NCBI GenBank assembly: GCA_037176885.1 | Contig: JAWWNJ010000126.1 | Location: forward strand, 1 to 64,000 | Length of the DNA stretch: 64,000 bases | Source: Favolaschia claudopus | Lineage: Eukaryota; Basidiomycota; Agaricomycetes; Agaricales; Mycenaceae | Reading direction: 5' to 3' | Part shown: in pieces, positions 34,427-46,882 of the stretch | How positions within the stretch are numbered: position 1 is the first letter of the stretch | Layout: every line of letters begins with the position of its first letter | Program-made: the position numbers and the translations under genes | Notes under the pieces: generated by a model | Database searches by the model: none | What the model saw: the letters and a program-made list of their open reading frames with translations, nothing else | What the model was told of the DNA's origin: nothing

Positions 34427-35757
34427 ATGACAACGGCCCTGCTTGCCATCAGCCTTAACGCAAACTTTTCTCTTGATCCTTCCAACCACCAGCCAAAAGC
34501 GCTAGGCTCTCAGACGTTGGGTGACATGGCCTTTTCCCCACCCCCGACCGACATGCTATCGAGCCTCCTCGGGACGATGCGAGACAACTACGACCTCACC
34601 CCACAAACCATCGCAGAAACTTTCGGACTCATCGATGGGAAGTGGAAGGATTTTGTACAAGACAAGTGCACATTTCAGCAGAGGATGATTGCGGGTTTGA
34701 ACGTACTTAATCTCCACTCTTGTTTCAAGAGAAATCGTCTCACTTTTTTCCGTGGACGACTCCTATTCAGCACGGAAAGTTCGTCCAGGCGACTTTCGGG
34801 AGGAATCCAGCATTGGAGCCGATTACGAATGAGGTATTCAAGTATTCATGATCGAACAAAGCTCGAATCGACTTCTCCCTCAGCTCGCCTCGCTCTACTT
34901 ACCCGCTTTGATCGAAGCCTACACATCTTCCTACGAAATACGAACACCCCTCGACTCAAACTGGATGGATTCCTGGGAACGTTTCTACGGAGGCGTTCTC
35001 GGAGATTGCCTCCAGACGATGTATTTCTCGCGCTGGATGCGTAAGCATTCCCCCGAAGCCGTCGGGCTCATGAATACACTCGCTGAACAACTCGCGCGCG
35101 CGCCAACGGAGGCAAGCATCCCATTTTCTCCATCGTACAGGACTAATCGAATCCAATGAAATTCAGTGGCCACACGTCTACGAAGCTCAGCGCCAACTCG
35201 AACGCCTCGAAATCTTCCTCTGGGCCGCCCTCCGCACCCGCCAATGCGCACCGAAGCAAGCCGTGCACATCCCTCCCGAAACGCGCCAAAAAGTTATCCC
35301 ATACCTCAAAAACCTCAAGAAGCTCGTAAACAATGAGCTCAGAAATCCGAAATGGCGTCAAGATCTTGCAGCACAGAACCTCGAACTCGCGTCAAAAAAT
35401 ATCGAGAACGCACTGATGCACTACCTCGATGGCGAACAGCGCTTTGGCGGGAAGCGCGATGTGACGATGAGGGGGCAGGTGCAGCAGCGGTGGGACGTAT
35501 GCGCCGCAAAGTCGTCGAATTGTACTGTGAGTGATAAAAAGAGGTTGAGAGAGTGCGCGAAGGTGAGGGGTTTATCAGTGTATTGGACGTTGTTTGTTTA
35601 ACTGACTTTGATTTTAGTGCCATACAGTTCGGTATTGCTGTCCCGGTGAGTTTCAACAATCCTTGCTTATTATATATCTGCCGCTGACGCTGTGCTAGAA
35701 CATCAACGGCAGCATTGGAAGGAACATAAGCCGACCTGTTTCGCTCCTACGTATTGA
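34427..35757 (+). CDS. MYND-type zinc finger protein
   Basis: A protein of roughly 370 residues with a C-terminal MYND finger. It starts at the ATG at 34427 (an internal Met at 34526, MAFSPPPTDMLSSLL, is an alternative). The long N-terminal part is helical: LTPQTIAETFGLIDGKWKDF, then LLPQLASLYLPALIEAYTSS, MDSWERFYGGVLGDCLQTMY, EAQRQLERLEIFLWAALRTR and ETRQKVIPYLKNLKKLVNNE. The finger is spread over three exons: WDVCAAKSSNC...LRECAK; a 28-nt exon (35618-35645) with CHTVRYCCP; and 35699-35757 with EHQRQHWKEHKPTC. All eight zinc ligands seem present. MYND domains usually bind Pro-rich peptides; the partner here is unknown. Two other MYND genes are in this window, but their N-terminal parts differ. 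Confidence 0.82.
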
Positions 35758-36024
35758 GTGCAAGCTGCGTGCAATGATTCTGAAGCACGCCACCCACTTT
35801 TGCTCGAAATCGACTTAGTCTTGTACCAGTCTGATTCGATCTATTTTATCAATGTTACTTGGACAGTCTTCCTTGACTGTCAAGTCTTTATCTCAATCGC
35901 CTTAGACGCCGAAGAGGATAGCGTGTGAGCTTGATGAAAATCTGTCAAGCGACAAGCGAAGCTGTACATACTCATTCGGCGGTTCTCTTCTAACCACCAT
36001 CTTCACGAGCATCGGCTTCTGCCC

Positions 36025-38585
36025 ATGGCCGATGCGAGCCCAACGGCCGAGCGGGAAGTTCTGTCGATTCCTCAGTCAGACTGTCCGTGAGTCCTCAGCC
36101 ATCCTTCCGTCAATCCTTCTTTCTATTGAGTAGCTCTCTCACGCCAATTAGCTGCTATTCTCATTCTCAAGTCAGCAGCGGGATCACCAGTGGCCGCGGT
36201 GCATTTTTTCCGGCGGCACAGAATTTCACTGTGCTTGGGGGAACGTTCACCAGCGTCGCTGGGAACTATATAAATGCTCCCGAAGAGCCGTCTGGTCTGC
36301 TTCCCTTTTCTATCCGACGAGAAAAAATAACGACTTACTCACTTGCCCGATCTTTCATGAAGACTTGCGGAAGATACCACTGGGCGATATCTACTTGCGC
36401 ACTGAAGTACATGCGTCTGGGTATGCCACTGTTCGGCGGGGGAAATGTCCTACACGCAGACTCTTCTCTGCGAGAGTATGGGGCGGTAATCATAAGTCGA
36501 GAATGACCGTGGCGCTGTATGAGGGACCTGGTGCAGAGGAGGTATGCCAGTATTCTCCATTTTCTGTAAAGATGATCGGTGGCAGAATTCGAAGCCTTCA
36601 TCCGCTGCAGGAATGGCGCAAACACGTTCGGAAATATATGGCGATACGGTCGGTTTCAATTGTGTTCAAACGTCCTCAGGAAGAGTGACTTGCCAGGCAT
36701 CCGCATATTATCCAGATTCACGGCGTTGCGAGCTCAAACAACATACACGCTGCGATATTCTATGACGGTTCGTCCTTCTGGCATTCGTATTCGACTTATA
36801 TCGATTGAAGTTGGCGCTTCGATTAATGGATCGTAGATCTCATCCCTTTTCAGCAGTTTCTGGAACTGTATAGCGAGTCACCCATCTTAACCGTATACAT
36901 CAATCAATCCTGCGTACGTTCTCATAGCTAGCATTCCTCACGACGCCGCGGCTGACTCGTTGTTCTCAAAGAACGCTGAGTTCAGGGTAGGCCACTGTTT
37001 ATTGTTCTATGCCGACCGACTGAGTCTCTTCCCAAGGCCGCCAGTGCTTATTTCTTTTCATTGTTTGACCGCCATCTTGTATGTAGCTTTTTTTAGTTCC
37101 ACTGAACTTGAAGTCTCACAGTCATCAACTGAAACATCCAACAGTCCCAACTCGAATGCACCTTCTGGATGCGTCGCAAGACCGGCCAGCTTTGTGCAGA
37201 TATCGCCGTTCGCGGGAATATCATGCACTTTTATTGGAGCGCCACGCCCTCAAGTTCTCCGAGTCACCAAGCTCGTCATATACCTTCAAAGTCAATAACA
37301 TCGCTATTCCATTCCCCGGCCAACATCGCGGAGCAGGAGGAGGCCGTCATCAAGTCTCTCTCACTGGCGCAGTACCACAAGATATGCGACTGGGATCTCG
37401 CACGTCCGAGATACCTGTTCGTGCCTGTGTCTCCGGCAGTGCCCGTGAGGCTTGGGACGGTCATCCGGTGGTGTCATTCTGCCACCTCAGACGAAGATGC
37501 GCCGGACAATTTCACGGAGGTTGCATACCTTGCTCCGAGTTCCGACTCGGACATGGAAGATCTTCCACTCAATCTGGCGGCGGAGGAGGCGGAGTGGATG
37601 GTAAGCAACAATGCACCTTGGGAAGTTCTTGATACCGGTTGGATTAGGTATGTAACTTCAACATACCTGTTTCGAGAATCGGGGTTTTGACTGACTAGAA
37701 GCCGTTGTGGTCTATACTTAGGCTCAATGCCAATGATGTTCTGGATAGCACTATCTGGCTGAACGCAGGATGGCCGACCTTTAGGCCGCGTTGCCAGTAT
37801 TGGCTCAGTCAAGCGAATTATATCTTTGATCAGTTGGGCGTTACCGAGAATCTGGACGAATATGGTGAGTCTCATCGTCCGACAAGTGGCATCTCTGATT
37901 CATACTTCACATTTACATCCCCACAGTGGTCGTGGATGATCTGGAATTTTCAGTTTCGATTCAGTGTACTACAAGCTCAGACGAATGTCCGACAGGCTAT
38001 CTATTCCTCTGCCCTGCTTCAGATCTCAAAATTGGACCTACCTCGTTTACATGGCCCGAGAATCCAGCGTACTGGTCCATGGATCCCACAGGCGCTCCTC
38101 CTAATCGTCTCAGCATGGTCGACGCCGAGAAGTTGGGGTTTCCTCCCATACGGCTCACAACGGAGGTGTCGACTAATTCGTGGGATGACACCGTGTATGC
38201 AGGGGTGAGGAAGTTTCATCATGGCAAGGGTTTCATGGGGAGGGAGGTAGCAGATGAGATGGGGTATCCGATGTATGAGCTGATTTCAACGGATGAAACA
38301 TCTCTCGAGGGTGCTGTACCAGAACGTGAGTTAGTTGAATGGTATTCCATTGACAGAAATTTGACGCGGCAGGTTGACGAACCAGACTCAAATCTTGACG
38401 ACGGCGTCTCGCCGAAACCTGAAGCAGAGAACGGTGACAGTGGAGTCGTTGATGCAGAGCTGGCACCGACTTCCACAATGCTTTCGTTCATCATGCAGCT
38501 TCAACTGACCCTGATTTCCATGCTGCTTGTTATGCAGTTAATTGACTATATATCTAGGTCGATAGTAGATATGCTTGATTCATGA
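36025..38585 (+). CDS. Agaricomycete-specific protein with kinase N-lobe-like segment and C-terminal membrane helix
   Basis: A multi-exon gene of a large mushroom-specific family with no accepted function. The start at 36025 (MADASPTAEREVLSIPQSDC) is tentative. Next comes the family's opening motif AQNFTVLGGTFTSVAGNYIN, then IPLGDIYLRTEV. MTVALYEGPGAEE, EWRKHVRKYMAIR, HPHIIQIHGVASSNNIHAAI and FYDDLIPFQQFLELY are joined over three short introns. This order resembles strands and hinge of a protein kinase N-lobe, but no HRD or DFG motif follows, so it is not an active kinase. The second half contains YHKICDWDLARPRYLFVPVS, GYLFLCPASDLKIGPTSFTW, and PENPAYWSMDPTGAPPNRLS. The C-terminus has one hydrophobic helix (FIMQLQLTLISMLLVMQLI) and ends at 38585. 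Confidence 0.75.
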
Positions 38586-38800
38586 ACAAAATACCTCAAT
38601 TGTAAATTACATGGCAATAGTTGAGGCACAACAAAGTTCTTCATTATTGCCATCACGAATCCGTTGAGATAGAACTAAGCTACGGCGCTCTCCACTCCTT
38701 AAGACGGGGATATATTGATCTAATCGACCTTGCGTGCATTCTTATTCACAAAATCCCTCGCCGATGCTACTCGATTGCCTGGTTAAATGCTACAAAGATC

Positions 38801-39924
38801 TTATCGTCTTTTTTTCGTGGGCTTGCAGGACTCGCACACCCAACCTCTTTTGCCCCCCGAAGCTGCACAGTCTTCGTGGAACTGAGATTCACATAAGCTT
38901 GTCATGCGTAGAGTCTTGAGTGCAAATCACAACGTACCCAAACCGTCTCGCATCCCGATCTATCGCACTTTACAGCTGAAGACACGCGTTGGTCTTCGGT
39001 GACTTGATTACCACATATACATTCCAGATTCAAGCTATCAGTAAGATTCCGTTTGGCGCTCACGCATTGCAGCTCGGGGAGCGCCGCATGCGGAGCTGTT
39101 GCTGGATTCACCGTTGCAGAGGCCGGCGACGAGGGAAGGACTTGTGATGCGACAGTTGCTGCTGGTTGGAGAGAGTCCGAGGTTGTGGTGGGTACGATGC
39201 TGGTCAAATCGGCGCCAGAATTTTCGTCGGTGGGAGCTGCTAGGTGAGTGATCGCCATATCAACGTCGTCGTTTTCGAGCGGTAACAAGACTACATACGG
39301 GGAGAATCTGGCGGATTTGTGATACGTGAGACAGGCTCCGAGTCGTACATGATATTGGAGCTGGATGCTCTATGGAAATCGTTCAAATCAGCGTCTCAGT
39401 CAAACAACCAAATTCACCTGGAGGACGCAGCATAGACAGCACCGGGGGCGGGGCTAGAAGTACGAGAGATGGGCGGGCTCGCGCTCGAAGCACGCGGAGG
39501 CGGCCGGACAAGAGGCGGCGTAGGAACGGTTGCAGGAGTTTTTGTAGCAGGTTCTTCGAAGAAATTGCGAAGCAAGGTAGCTCTTTTCTCCTCTGAGCGT
39601 TTCTTTTTGAGCGCAGCCTCTGCCTTTTTGCATTTTTTCGATCTTTGGTGCTGGTCGTAATTATACTGTCCACCAAGGCCGACGTTGACAGGTTTTTCGC
39701 ATTTGCTACATAGCCAAGTGGTCTCGGGAGAAAGGGGAACTGAATCTGAGTTTCCTGGGCCAGCAGCCTCTTGATGTGACGCGTTCGCTGGGGTCGGCGA
39801 AGTGGATGGGCGCGACGTAAATGAGAGCTGCCAGATTGATAGTTTCAGTGTCGGGAGTGGAATTTTGGTTTCGTTAGTATACCGTTAACAGACGTTGCGT
39901 GAAGGCGGCGGGAGCCTTTTTCAT
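38801..39924 (-). CDS. C2H2/PHD-like zinc finger protein of an expanded mushroom family
   Basis: Spliced from the ATG at 39924 (MKKAPAAFTQRLLT), intron 39882-39828, then a long exon with TTWLCSKCEKPVNVGLGGQY followed by NYDQHQRSKKCKK, a CxxC...H...C finger. A basic linker and Pro/Ser-rich segment follow (EEPATKTPATVPTPPLVRP). Then LNLECICGNQVTEDQR and VKCDRSGCETVW. A GTACGT intron (38937-38882) joins this to FHEDCAASGGKRGWVCESC, completing a PHD-like C4-H-C3 finger; the product ends KKKRR, perhaps a nuclear signal. Without this intron the frame would stop at 38902, losing half the finger, so the splice is well supported. Related genes seem numerous in Agaricomycetes and may be transposon-linked; I give no biochemical role. 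The 5' end lies only about 30 bases from dispersed repeat copy 2. Confidence 0.72.
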
Positions 39925-39954
39925 CCGTGTCAGCAAATATTGAATTATTGAGCC

Positions 39955-41955
39955 AAGGGCAAAGCGAGGGGACGCTGAGAGCGAGGCTTTCGAGGTCAGA
40001 GGTGGCAAGGTGGCAATTGACAAGTTGATGTTCGGCGTTTCGGAGCAAGAGCAAAGACGGTGTGACAGCCGAATAAGGCCGAGCACCCAACTTCTTCAAG
40101 TTCGCCACCAACGTCGACGACCACAGCGATTCTGTCTCAGAACTCATCTACGCGCTATACTCGCCAGGGTACTGCTATATGTTGTGACAATGCTCCCCAA
40201 CGACGACTATGCCTGCTAAGTCTCAATGACGTCCCCTCAGCTTGCCCTCACGAGTCACGGTGCCCAACTTGACGGTGGCGATGGGGACTTGTTGCGTCCT
40301 CCTAAGTTACCAGACGACCTTAGACCTACGCGCGTCTGAGCACCGAAGTTTCAAAAACCCTGCCTCCGCAAGCGCGAATTACTGCGGCAACAAATCTTTT
40401 CTGGCTGAGCTCGCCGTGAATTTTTTTTTGTATAGTATACAAGTAAGGTATGTCTCATTCTATCCTCTCTGTTTACTACAGCTCATGTATGAGCTCCCTA
40501 CAAGGATCCCAGGATTCTCGGACTCTTCATTGCGGTTCTCACTGACGAGTGATGTGTATTTTACTCAGACTTCTACGCCATGTCCGCCATCGGCGTATGG
40601 AGACCTTTCGAACACAGGCGGTCAATACTCGCCGATCCACTTGCGCACAGACTCAGCTCCCTATCAAGTTTTTCCGGTTGTTAGCGCGAAGCACATGCCT
40701 CAAAGCGATATCTCCCCTTTTCATGCGCTATCTACCGCGTCCAGAGTCTAGACACGGATTCTCTTCATTGCCGCCCTCGCCCTTGCCCACCGCTGCTTGT
40801 ATCTGTACAATGCGTGCGTGCACTTCTTCTACTACCCGGCGTCCCTTCACTTACGATGCTCTGCGCTCTAGACGACGAATCGAATACAGGAAAGCTAGAT
40901 GGGGGTTGCCCATCACGGCGAGATCATGCCCTCCCGGGGTGAACTCCATTCCTGGTGCTGGTGCTCGTGGCGCCGGACGGGGTCCTGATCGTAGCATGCG
41001 GACGTGCCTGACTGCAATGCAAGAAGACAGGCTGAGGAATCGGGATGTTGGTCGGCGGTGACTTGGAAACGGACCACCGCGATGCAGGAGGGGGATCCTG
41101 TTAGCTCGTTGACATCTAAGCATGCTCGATGATAGCATGACGTTGAGCGCCTGCAGCGCCGTCCGTGGCATGGGTCTAGCGGTGGCGCCTCAAGATGACC
41201 GACCGTCATGGAGCAGGGAAGACTTCACGGCTACCCGCCTTGATGTCCCCTCATCGGACCAATACTCTACAACCCTCATTCGACGCTCTCCCGCCGAGTC
41301 CCAGCCATCTCCGCTCTCGACTCCCATCGACGACGCTCATCCTCCCTGTCCGACATTCGGCATGCTCAGCAGATGAAAGCACTTATAACCACCATGGTGA
41401 GCGGAGGTTTCGGTGTGCGTGTTGCAGTGCGTCCGTTGACAGACCTCCACGCATACCCGCCAGGCTCCTATTCGCCTATCGGATTGACCGTGGACCCTAC
41501 CGCCGCCCCACCACTCGACATCCGCTCCACCATTGATGACGCTGTTCCCGCTCTTGTCCCGACCCAGTGACGACGCTCATGTGTCGGTGCAGAGAGCGGA
41601 AGCGGAGGGAGATTGGAATCGGAGGAGCTGACAGGGTATGTACACGCGGACGGACGTTGGGGAAGTGGGATGTGGTGCCACGGACGGAAGAAGCTCGAGC
41701 AGTTGCGAGGAATCTGTCGGGTCGGGGACTCGAAGAGAGGAAAGAGGCTACCGTCTCTGTTCAGCGATGCTCGACCTCGTCGCGTGCTTCCTCGGTTTCT
41801 GTCTCTTGACGAGCAGCAATATGGCGGGAGTTCTCACTGCTACGCTCTTGGCAACACGTCCACTCTATGCGTAGGGTACTACTCGAATACGGACCATTCT
41901 ATTCAAAGGATTCTACCTCGCCGACAGATCTTACTTGACACATGACGGTGTAAGT
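39955..41955 (+). repeat. Dispersed repeat, copy 2
   Basis: Matches copy 1 (27880-30170) in the same orientation, from GGGCAAAGCGAGGGGACGCT at the left to the CTCGAATACGGAC / GACAGATCTTACTTGAC block at the right. It lacks the 210-base left arm seen at 27672-27881 and 31602-31842, so it is truncated there or the arm is a separate unit. No intact gene inside. Confidence 0.7.
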
Positions 41956-43740
41956 ACGGCGCCGTGGCATCGGTGCCTGGAGAAGAAACTGAATGCCGAG
42001 CCAGTAGCCCAGGGAGCATCGCATTCGCCGCGAGTGCCCAGCGGGGAGAGAGAAGCCAGGGAGGGGAGAGCGAGAGCGAGGACTCATGACCGTCCTCGCC
42101 GTCTCGTCGTCTCGCCGATCCCCGCACGTCTCCACCTCATCCACCTCGAACCGCCCACCGCCATGTTTCCCCATGCCTCCGCACCTCTTACACCGACGCG
42201 CTGCGAGACCCGCGTGAAATCAGACTTCGAATCCCTCCACCACCGACGCACGATTAGCCTCCGCAATAAAGAAAACAAATCGGACGTCGAGCAAGGAGTG
42301 CGATGATGTGGGCGGACAGGGAGGGTGCACCGCCGGGGCGTAACGGCAAAGAGGAAAGAGGACGAGACGCTGCTCGAGGATATATCACTAGCATACGGGT
42401 GCAACCGTGAGCGTCTCGACTCCCAGTGGCAACAGCAAGGAGGATGAGTATCGGCGGCAGTTGTAGCGGACGTCGTCGAGCTACACCGGAGTAGCGGCTA
42501 AGCGAGACGGAGGAGATCGCTCGTCAATGAGCGAGTTGGCGGTCGCCAGGATATCATATAGGTAATTGAGCAAGAGGCCGCGCAGCCAATCGACAGCACG
42601 AATCAAGTCTCTCGCGCGATTTACGCCTATCGTACCCTGTTCCTGCACCTTCGCATGGAGTGTGATCTGGGACGACACCTCCGCATCTTGAGTACTCTAC
42701 GACGCATCTACCCATCTTCTTCCCCCCTTGCGTTTTCCTGTATCTACGTTGGCACACGCACCATAGATATAGGCCGACACCTAGTACAATCGACATCCAT
42801 CCCGATGTCCGCCGTCCGTGCATTTGCAGTCGCCGCAGAAGCTGAGATGGACGTTGACCACCGGATGCGGGACGCATATTCCCCGCCGCCCAGGCCGACA
42901 TATGGTTAGCTACAGCCCAAAGCGACGCGCTGGCCTCCAGATGCAGCTGGGACGGCGACGTGACAAAGGAGGGGTTCCAGTTGGCAGAGAACGTCTGTAG
43001 ACGTGTGTCCGCCCACACGAGCGGTCGAGCAGGGAGATTGGAGGGATTGGGCGCGAAATGGCCGCAGCGGTGTGTGTGTATCGGGTCCTTTGCAGCGTGG
43101 AGGACGTCGTATAGGAGTGTGCAGCGTACTAGCGGTCGATACAGATCCGCGTTTAAGGATGCAAAGCGGAGCAAGTCGGGATATAGATCGATGCCAGGAG
43201 GAGAGGGTGGGCAACCCACTGGGCATGCAAGCGGCACGAGAGAAGGAGAATTCTCTTGAGGATTAGGTACGGCGTCGCGGCAGAAACGCTTTTCGGTACC
43301 GCACTCACGCGACCGCCTCTACCGGATATGACGAGCGTTTGGGATAGAAAGGGTCCCGCTAGTGCCAAGAAAGCCGCGCGTATACCCAGGTCACGCTTGC
43401 CAGCACAGTTACGGCCAGGAATCCGTTAGGGAGCAGCCGCTACAGGTGCAAGCCGAGCTTAGTTTGAAAGCTCAAAATAAGCCCTTCGAGCGGCGGTGAA
43501 AGTCGGCAGGAGGACGTGAGCAGTGACTCCTGCAACTGGTCAACTTGTAGGCTGCGAATCATCTGCCACGTCGGCGGCGCAGCTGCGGAAACCTTTTCTC
43601 TTGGTATGTAATCCACAAGGACGACTAGCTGACGGTGGATACACTGAGGGAGATGTCATGCGTTGATTTCTCGAAGTGCGCGGACAGGTTAAAATGAACG
43701 AGATCTGAAAGCAATAATCTACACATTATTATAATTTAAA
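41956..43740. other. GC-rich stretch with one long unexplained minus-strand frame
   Basis: The minus strand is open for 227 codons at 43237-42554 (starting MPLACPVGCPPSPPGIDLYP; a natural-looking block SQLHLEASASLWAVANHMSA lies near 42.9 kb). I recognise no family and found no convincing splice partners. It may be a remnant gene or part of the repeat neighbourhood. The rest of the stretch shows nothing. Confidence 0.3.
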
Positions 43741-46700
43741 TCAATCCGCAAGTAACAAGAACACGAGATACGACCAGAACCCATTCGGTCTCTCCACCTG
43801 CTCAGTCTGAGAGGCACCGTCTAAAACCTCTCCTTGACTCCCCACTGCACCTGCATTCCCTCCTTGATACGCCTCCCCCTTCCCATTAAACCCACCCGTA
43901 CTCAGACTCTCCGGTACATCCCCCGCCCCCGTACCCCACTTACTCTCCTTCCCCTTCCCCATCACCAACTCCAACGTCCCGCCATACCTGAAAAAATCAT
44001 GCGATATCCAATTCTTCGTGTACGGTTTCCCGTTGAGGGTCGCCGATTGAATGTACCTGTAGTCGCGGACACATTGATTGAATCTAAGATGAGTTGAGGA
44101 GAAGAGACTCACCGATTCTCCCCGCCGAAATTGACCGCCCGAATGATAGCGGTAGCGCCATTGATCTCGTTACGCAGGGTAATTTTGGGAAAATAAGGTC
44201 GGTTGAGGAGGTAGATAGATTGACCGGCGACGGGGAAAAAGCCTACGTGGCGGCGTTCATGCACTTGAATCTTCATCGAAATAAAGACAGCTATAACTAA
44301 CCAAGATGGCTCCAGACCACGTATGCGCCCATTGAACCCGAGTCGTCGTTCCCCGGGAGCCCAATCACGCTAAGGAATGGGGTGATCAAGATCGCTGCTT
44401 CATTTACAAGGGTGAAGACTGACGATGTGTTGTAATACGCCGCCACAGTTTCGTCGACCCGATCGACAGTCTTGACGGGCTCGCCGACGTAGTTGTAGAG
44501 ATATGTCGGGACTGAAAGACGTCAGATGTCATTCGAGAAAATGAATCCAAGGTATATGAAAAAGACGCACGAAATCCCGGTTCATCTCCCATATCCTGTA
44601 AGAAGAATCAAGCGATTCATTAGTCACAAGGCCGATCTACAAGTAGAAAAACGCACATGGAACCCAGCCTCGAAGAAATGATCCAATCGCTTGCTAGAAA
44701 CACCATCCTCATCAGTGCTCACACCACAACAAAACGAAAGCCCCAAACCCACCTAAACATCTCCTTCCCACCCATAACCCCCACCAACCTCGCCATATCA
44801 TGCGGCACATAAAAACTATACTCCCACGACGAAGCCTCATAGAACTCGCCCCCACCCCATCCACCAAAACAATCCAGATGCCCAAAGACAGGACTGCAAT
44901 GGTCCGGCCTAAACACCCCATTATGGTCGTACCGCTGATCAAAAAACCACGACCCATCCGCGCTCTTGGGCTGAATGAATCCAGAGAAGCCGCTATGCGT
45001 GGCGTTGGGGTTCCATATATTCAGCCAGTCATGAGATTTGTTGAAGTAGTGCTGCACGACCGAGTCGGATTTGTTGAGACCTTGAGCGACGAGGGCGATG
45101 GAGAAGTCGTTGTAGGCGTATTCGAGAAGACGCGAGGCGGATCTAAGCGCAGATAAATAAATATACGAGTAACACGCGAGAAACAAACGCACCTCGTATT
45201 CGCCCCACCACTCGGCGGGTGATCCGTATCCCCCGCAGGCACATACCCCAACCTCTCCCTCGAATTAACCCCTCCCCTCCCCTCCACCTCGAAATCCCCC
45301 ATCTGCGTCGCATCCTTCACCATCCCCTCAAACGCCTTCTCCCAATCCACCCCCTCCCCCGCCCGCATCCCAATCCCCTTAACGAACGAATCCGCCAACA
45401 GCGAATCCGCATTACTCCCGCCCTGCGTGAAGCCCTTGTCCATCGACATCCGGCAGTCGGGGAGGAAGCCCGTGTGTTCGTAGATGTTGATGAGGGCGCG
45501 GACGATCTCGGCCTGCGCAGAGGGCGCGGTGATGGCGTAGAGCGGGTGCACGACGCGGAAGGTGTCCCAGATGCAGTAGAAGCTGTCCCAGTACGGTTCC
45601 GCCGAGGCCCAGAGCGGGTTGTCGCCTGTGACGTTCGTGGGGGCGATGTACGTGCGGTAGAGAGACGTCCAGAAGAGCTGCTGGGTGTCGGTGGAGACAC
45701 CCGTGGCGTCGAGCTGGATTGCGCCGAGAAGGTGATTCCATTTCGCTCTGAGTGGCCGATTGTGAGAGTCATAGATTTGAGTAACAGAGGCACGCACCTG
45801 GCATCACTCCGTACCCCCTCGAATCCTTCTGACGACACCCGCGCACTCGGAATCTCCTCCTCTGCAAACGCACACGCCCGCTCAGCGCTCACCCACGACA
45901 CCCCCATCCTCAGCACCAACTCCGCCTCCTGCCCCTTCACGCCCTTCTTCGGCGCGAACCCCAATAGCACGCCCGCAGGCGCGTGCCGCTCAATCTTCCT
46001 GTCGAAACTCGCAGTGTTATTGAGGTCGGTGTACTCCAGCGCACGGTTGGACGTTTGATAGTATTTGGCTTGAGCGAAGGGACGCGGGGAGTCGAGGCAG
46101 AAGAAGACTTGATAGGTCGTTTGCCCGAAGGAGGGGATCCAGCGGCCGGTGCCTGTTATGCGGCTGCCAGAGATGGAGGGGGAGGGGGAGACGGTGACGT
46201 GGCCGTCGCCCTGATATCGTACGGCGAGGTCTACTCGGATTAGATCTATGTACAGTGAAAGTAAGTAGTGCGACGCACCGTTTGTTACGTCTAGCAGCAC
46301 AAGCAGCTGGTCTGTGCCTTTGGGATAGGTAAAGCGATGCAGGGCAGCGTGCTCGGTTACGGTAACTTCAGCGTGAACGCCATTGTCGAAAGGAATGCCA
46401 ACTGCGAATTGTGAGACGGCTAGGATAGTAAGAAGGAAATCGTGCTCACAATATCCCGGTGATGCGCTGGGCTCGCCGTGTCCCAAGGCTCTACTCTCGC
46501 GATCCACCGTACATTTCGTCAAATCGTTATCCTGACAATTTGCTTTCGTGAACGGAAGCAAGGCGAATTGGCCCAGCGATGAAGAGCCTCCGGTTCCGTC
46601 ATCATGTCTATCGTCCTCAGTCAAAAGCAACGGGATAGGAAGGCAGTCTCCTCACAGCTGCGAGATCCCCGTCACCGTCGACCCATCGCTAACATATCCC

Positions 46701-46882
46701 GCTTGGTTGTCGCCAGACCTGCTGTCAGCACCGGGTTTTATAGAGCCCCAAGGAAGAGTAGCGCCGGGGAAAGCGTGGCCGCCGTTGGCGGTGCCAATAA
46801 ACGGGTTAACGAACGAGGCGGGGTCTTGCGCGCTGACTATCGCAAGCCATGGAAGCCAGCCAACGAACAACCGGGGTTTCAT
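43741..46882 (-). CDS. GH92 exo-alpha-mannosidase, secreted
   Basis: A calcium-dependent, inverting exo-alpha-mannosidase that trims mannose from N-glycans or mannans. From the ATG at 46882: a signal peptide (MKPRLFVGWLPWLAIVSAQD), then FVNPFIGTANGGHAFPGATL and DNQAGYVSDGSTVTGISQL, the classic GH92 start. Later blocks: GTGGSSSLGQFALLPFT, QQLFWTSLYRTYIAPTNVT, YWDSFYCIWDTFRVVHPLYA, GFLPDCRMSMDKGFTQGGSN, DHCSPVFGHLDCFGGWGGGE, FYEASSWEYSFYVPHDMARL, and LPGNDDSGSMGAYVVWSHLG near 44.33 kb with the conserved catalytic DDSG. The C-terminal domain has SATLNGKPYTKNWISHDFF. It ends in a hydrophobic GFWSYLVFLLLAD, which could be a GPI-type signal or weak anchor. About eight introns. The plus-strand frames over 45.2-46.1 kb are GC-driven shadows. 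Confidence 0.95.

Noticed and set aside
45219..46058. 279-codon plus-strand frame
   Set aside because: Antisense to GH92 exons carrying conserved motifs; its repeated His/Pro/Arg composition is a GC artefact.
45317..46630. 437-codon minus-strand frame read through as one exon
   Set aside because: The first half is GH92, but the end (SSSGRLSTARTSPPRTS) is out of frame; the GH92 motifs QQLFWTSLYRTYIAP need an intron near 45.8 kb.
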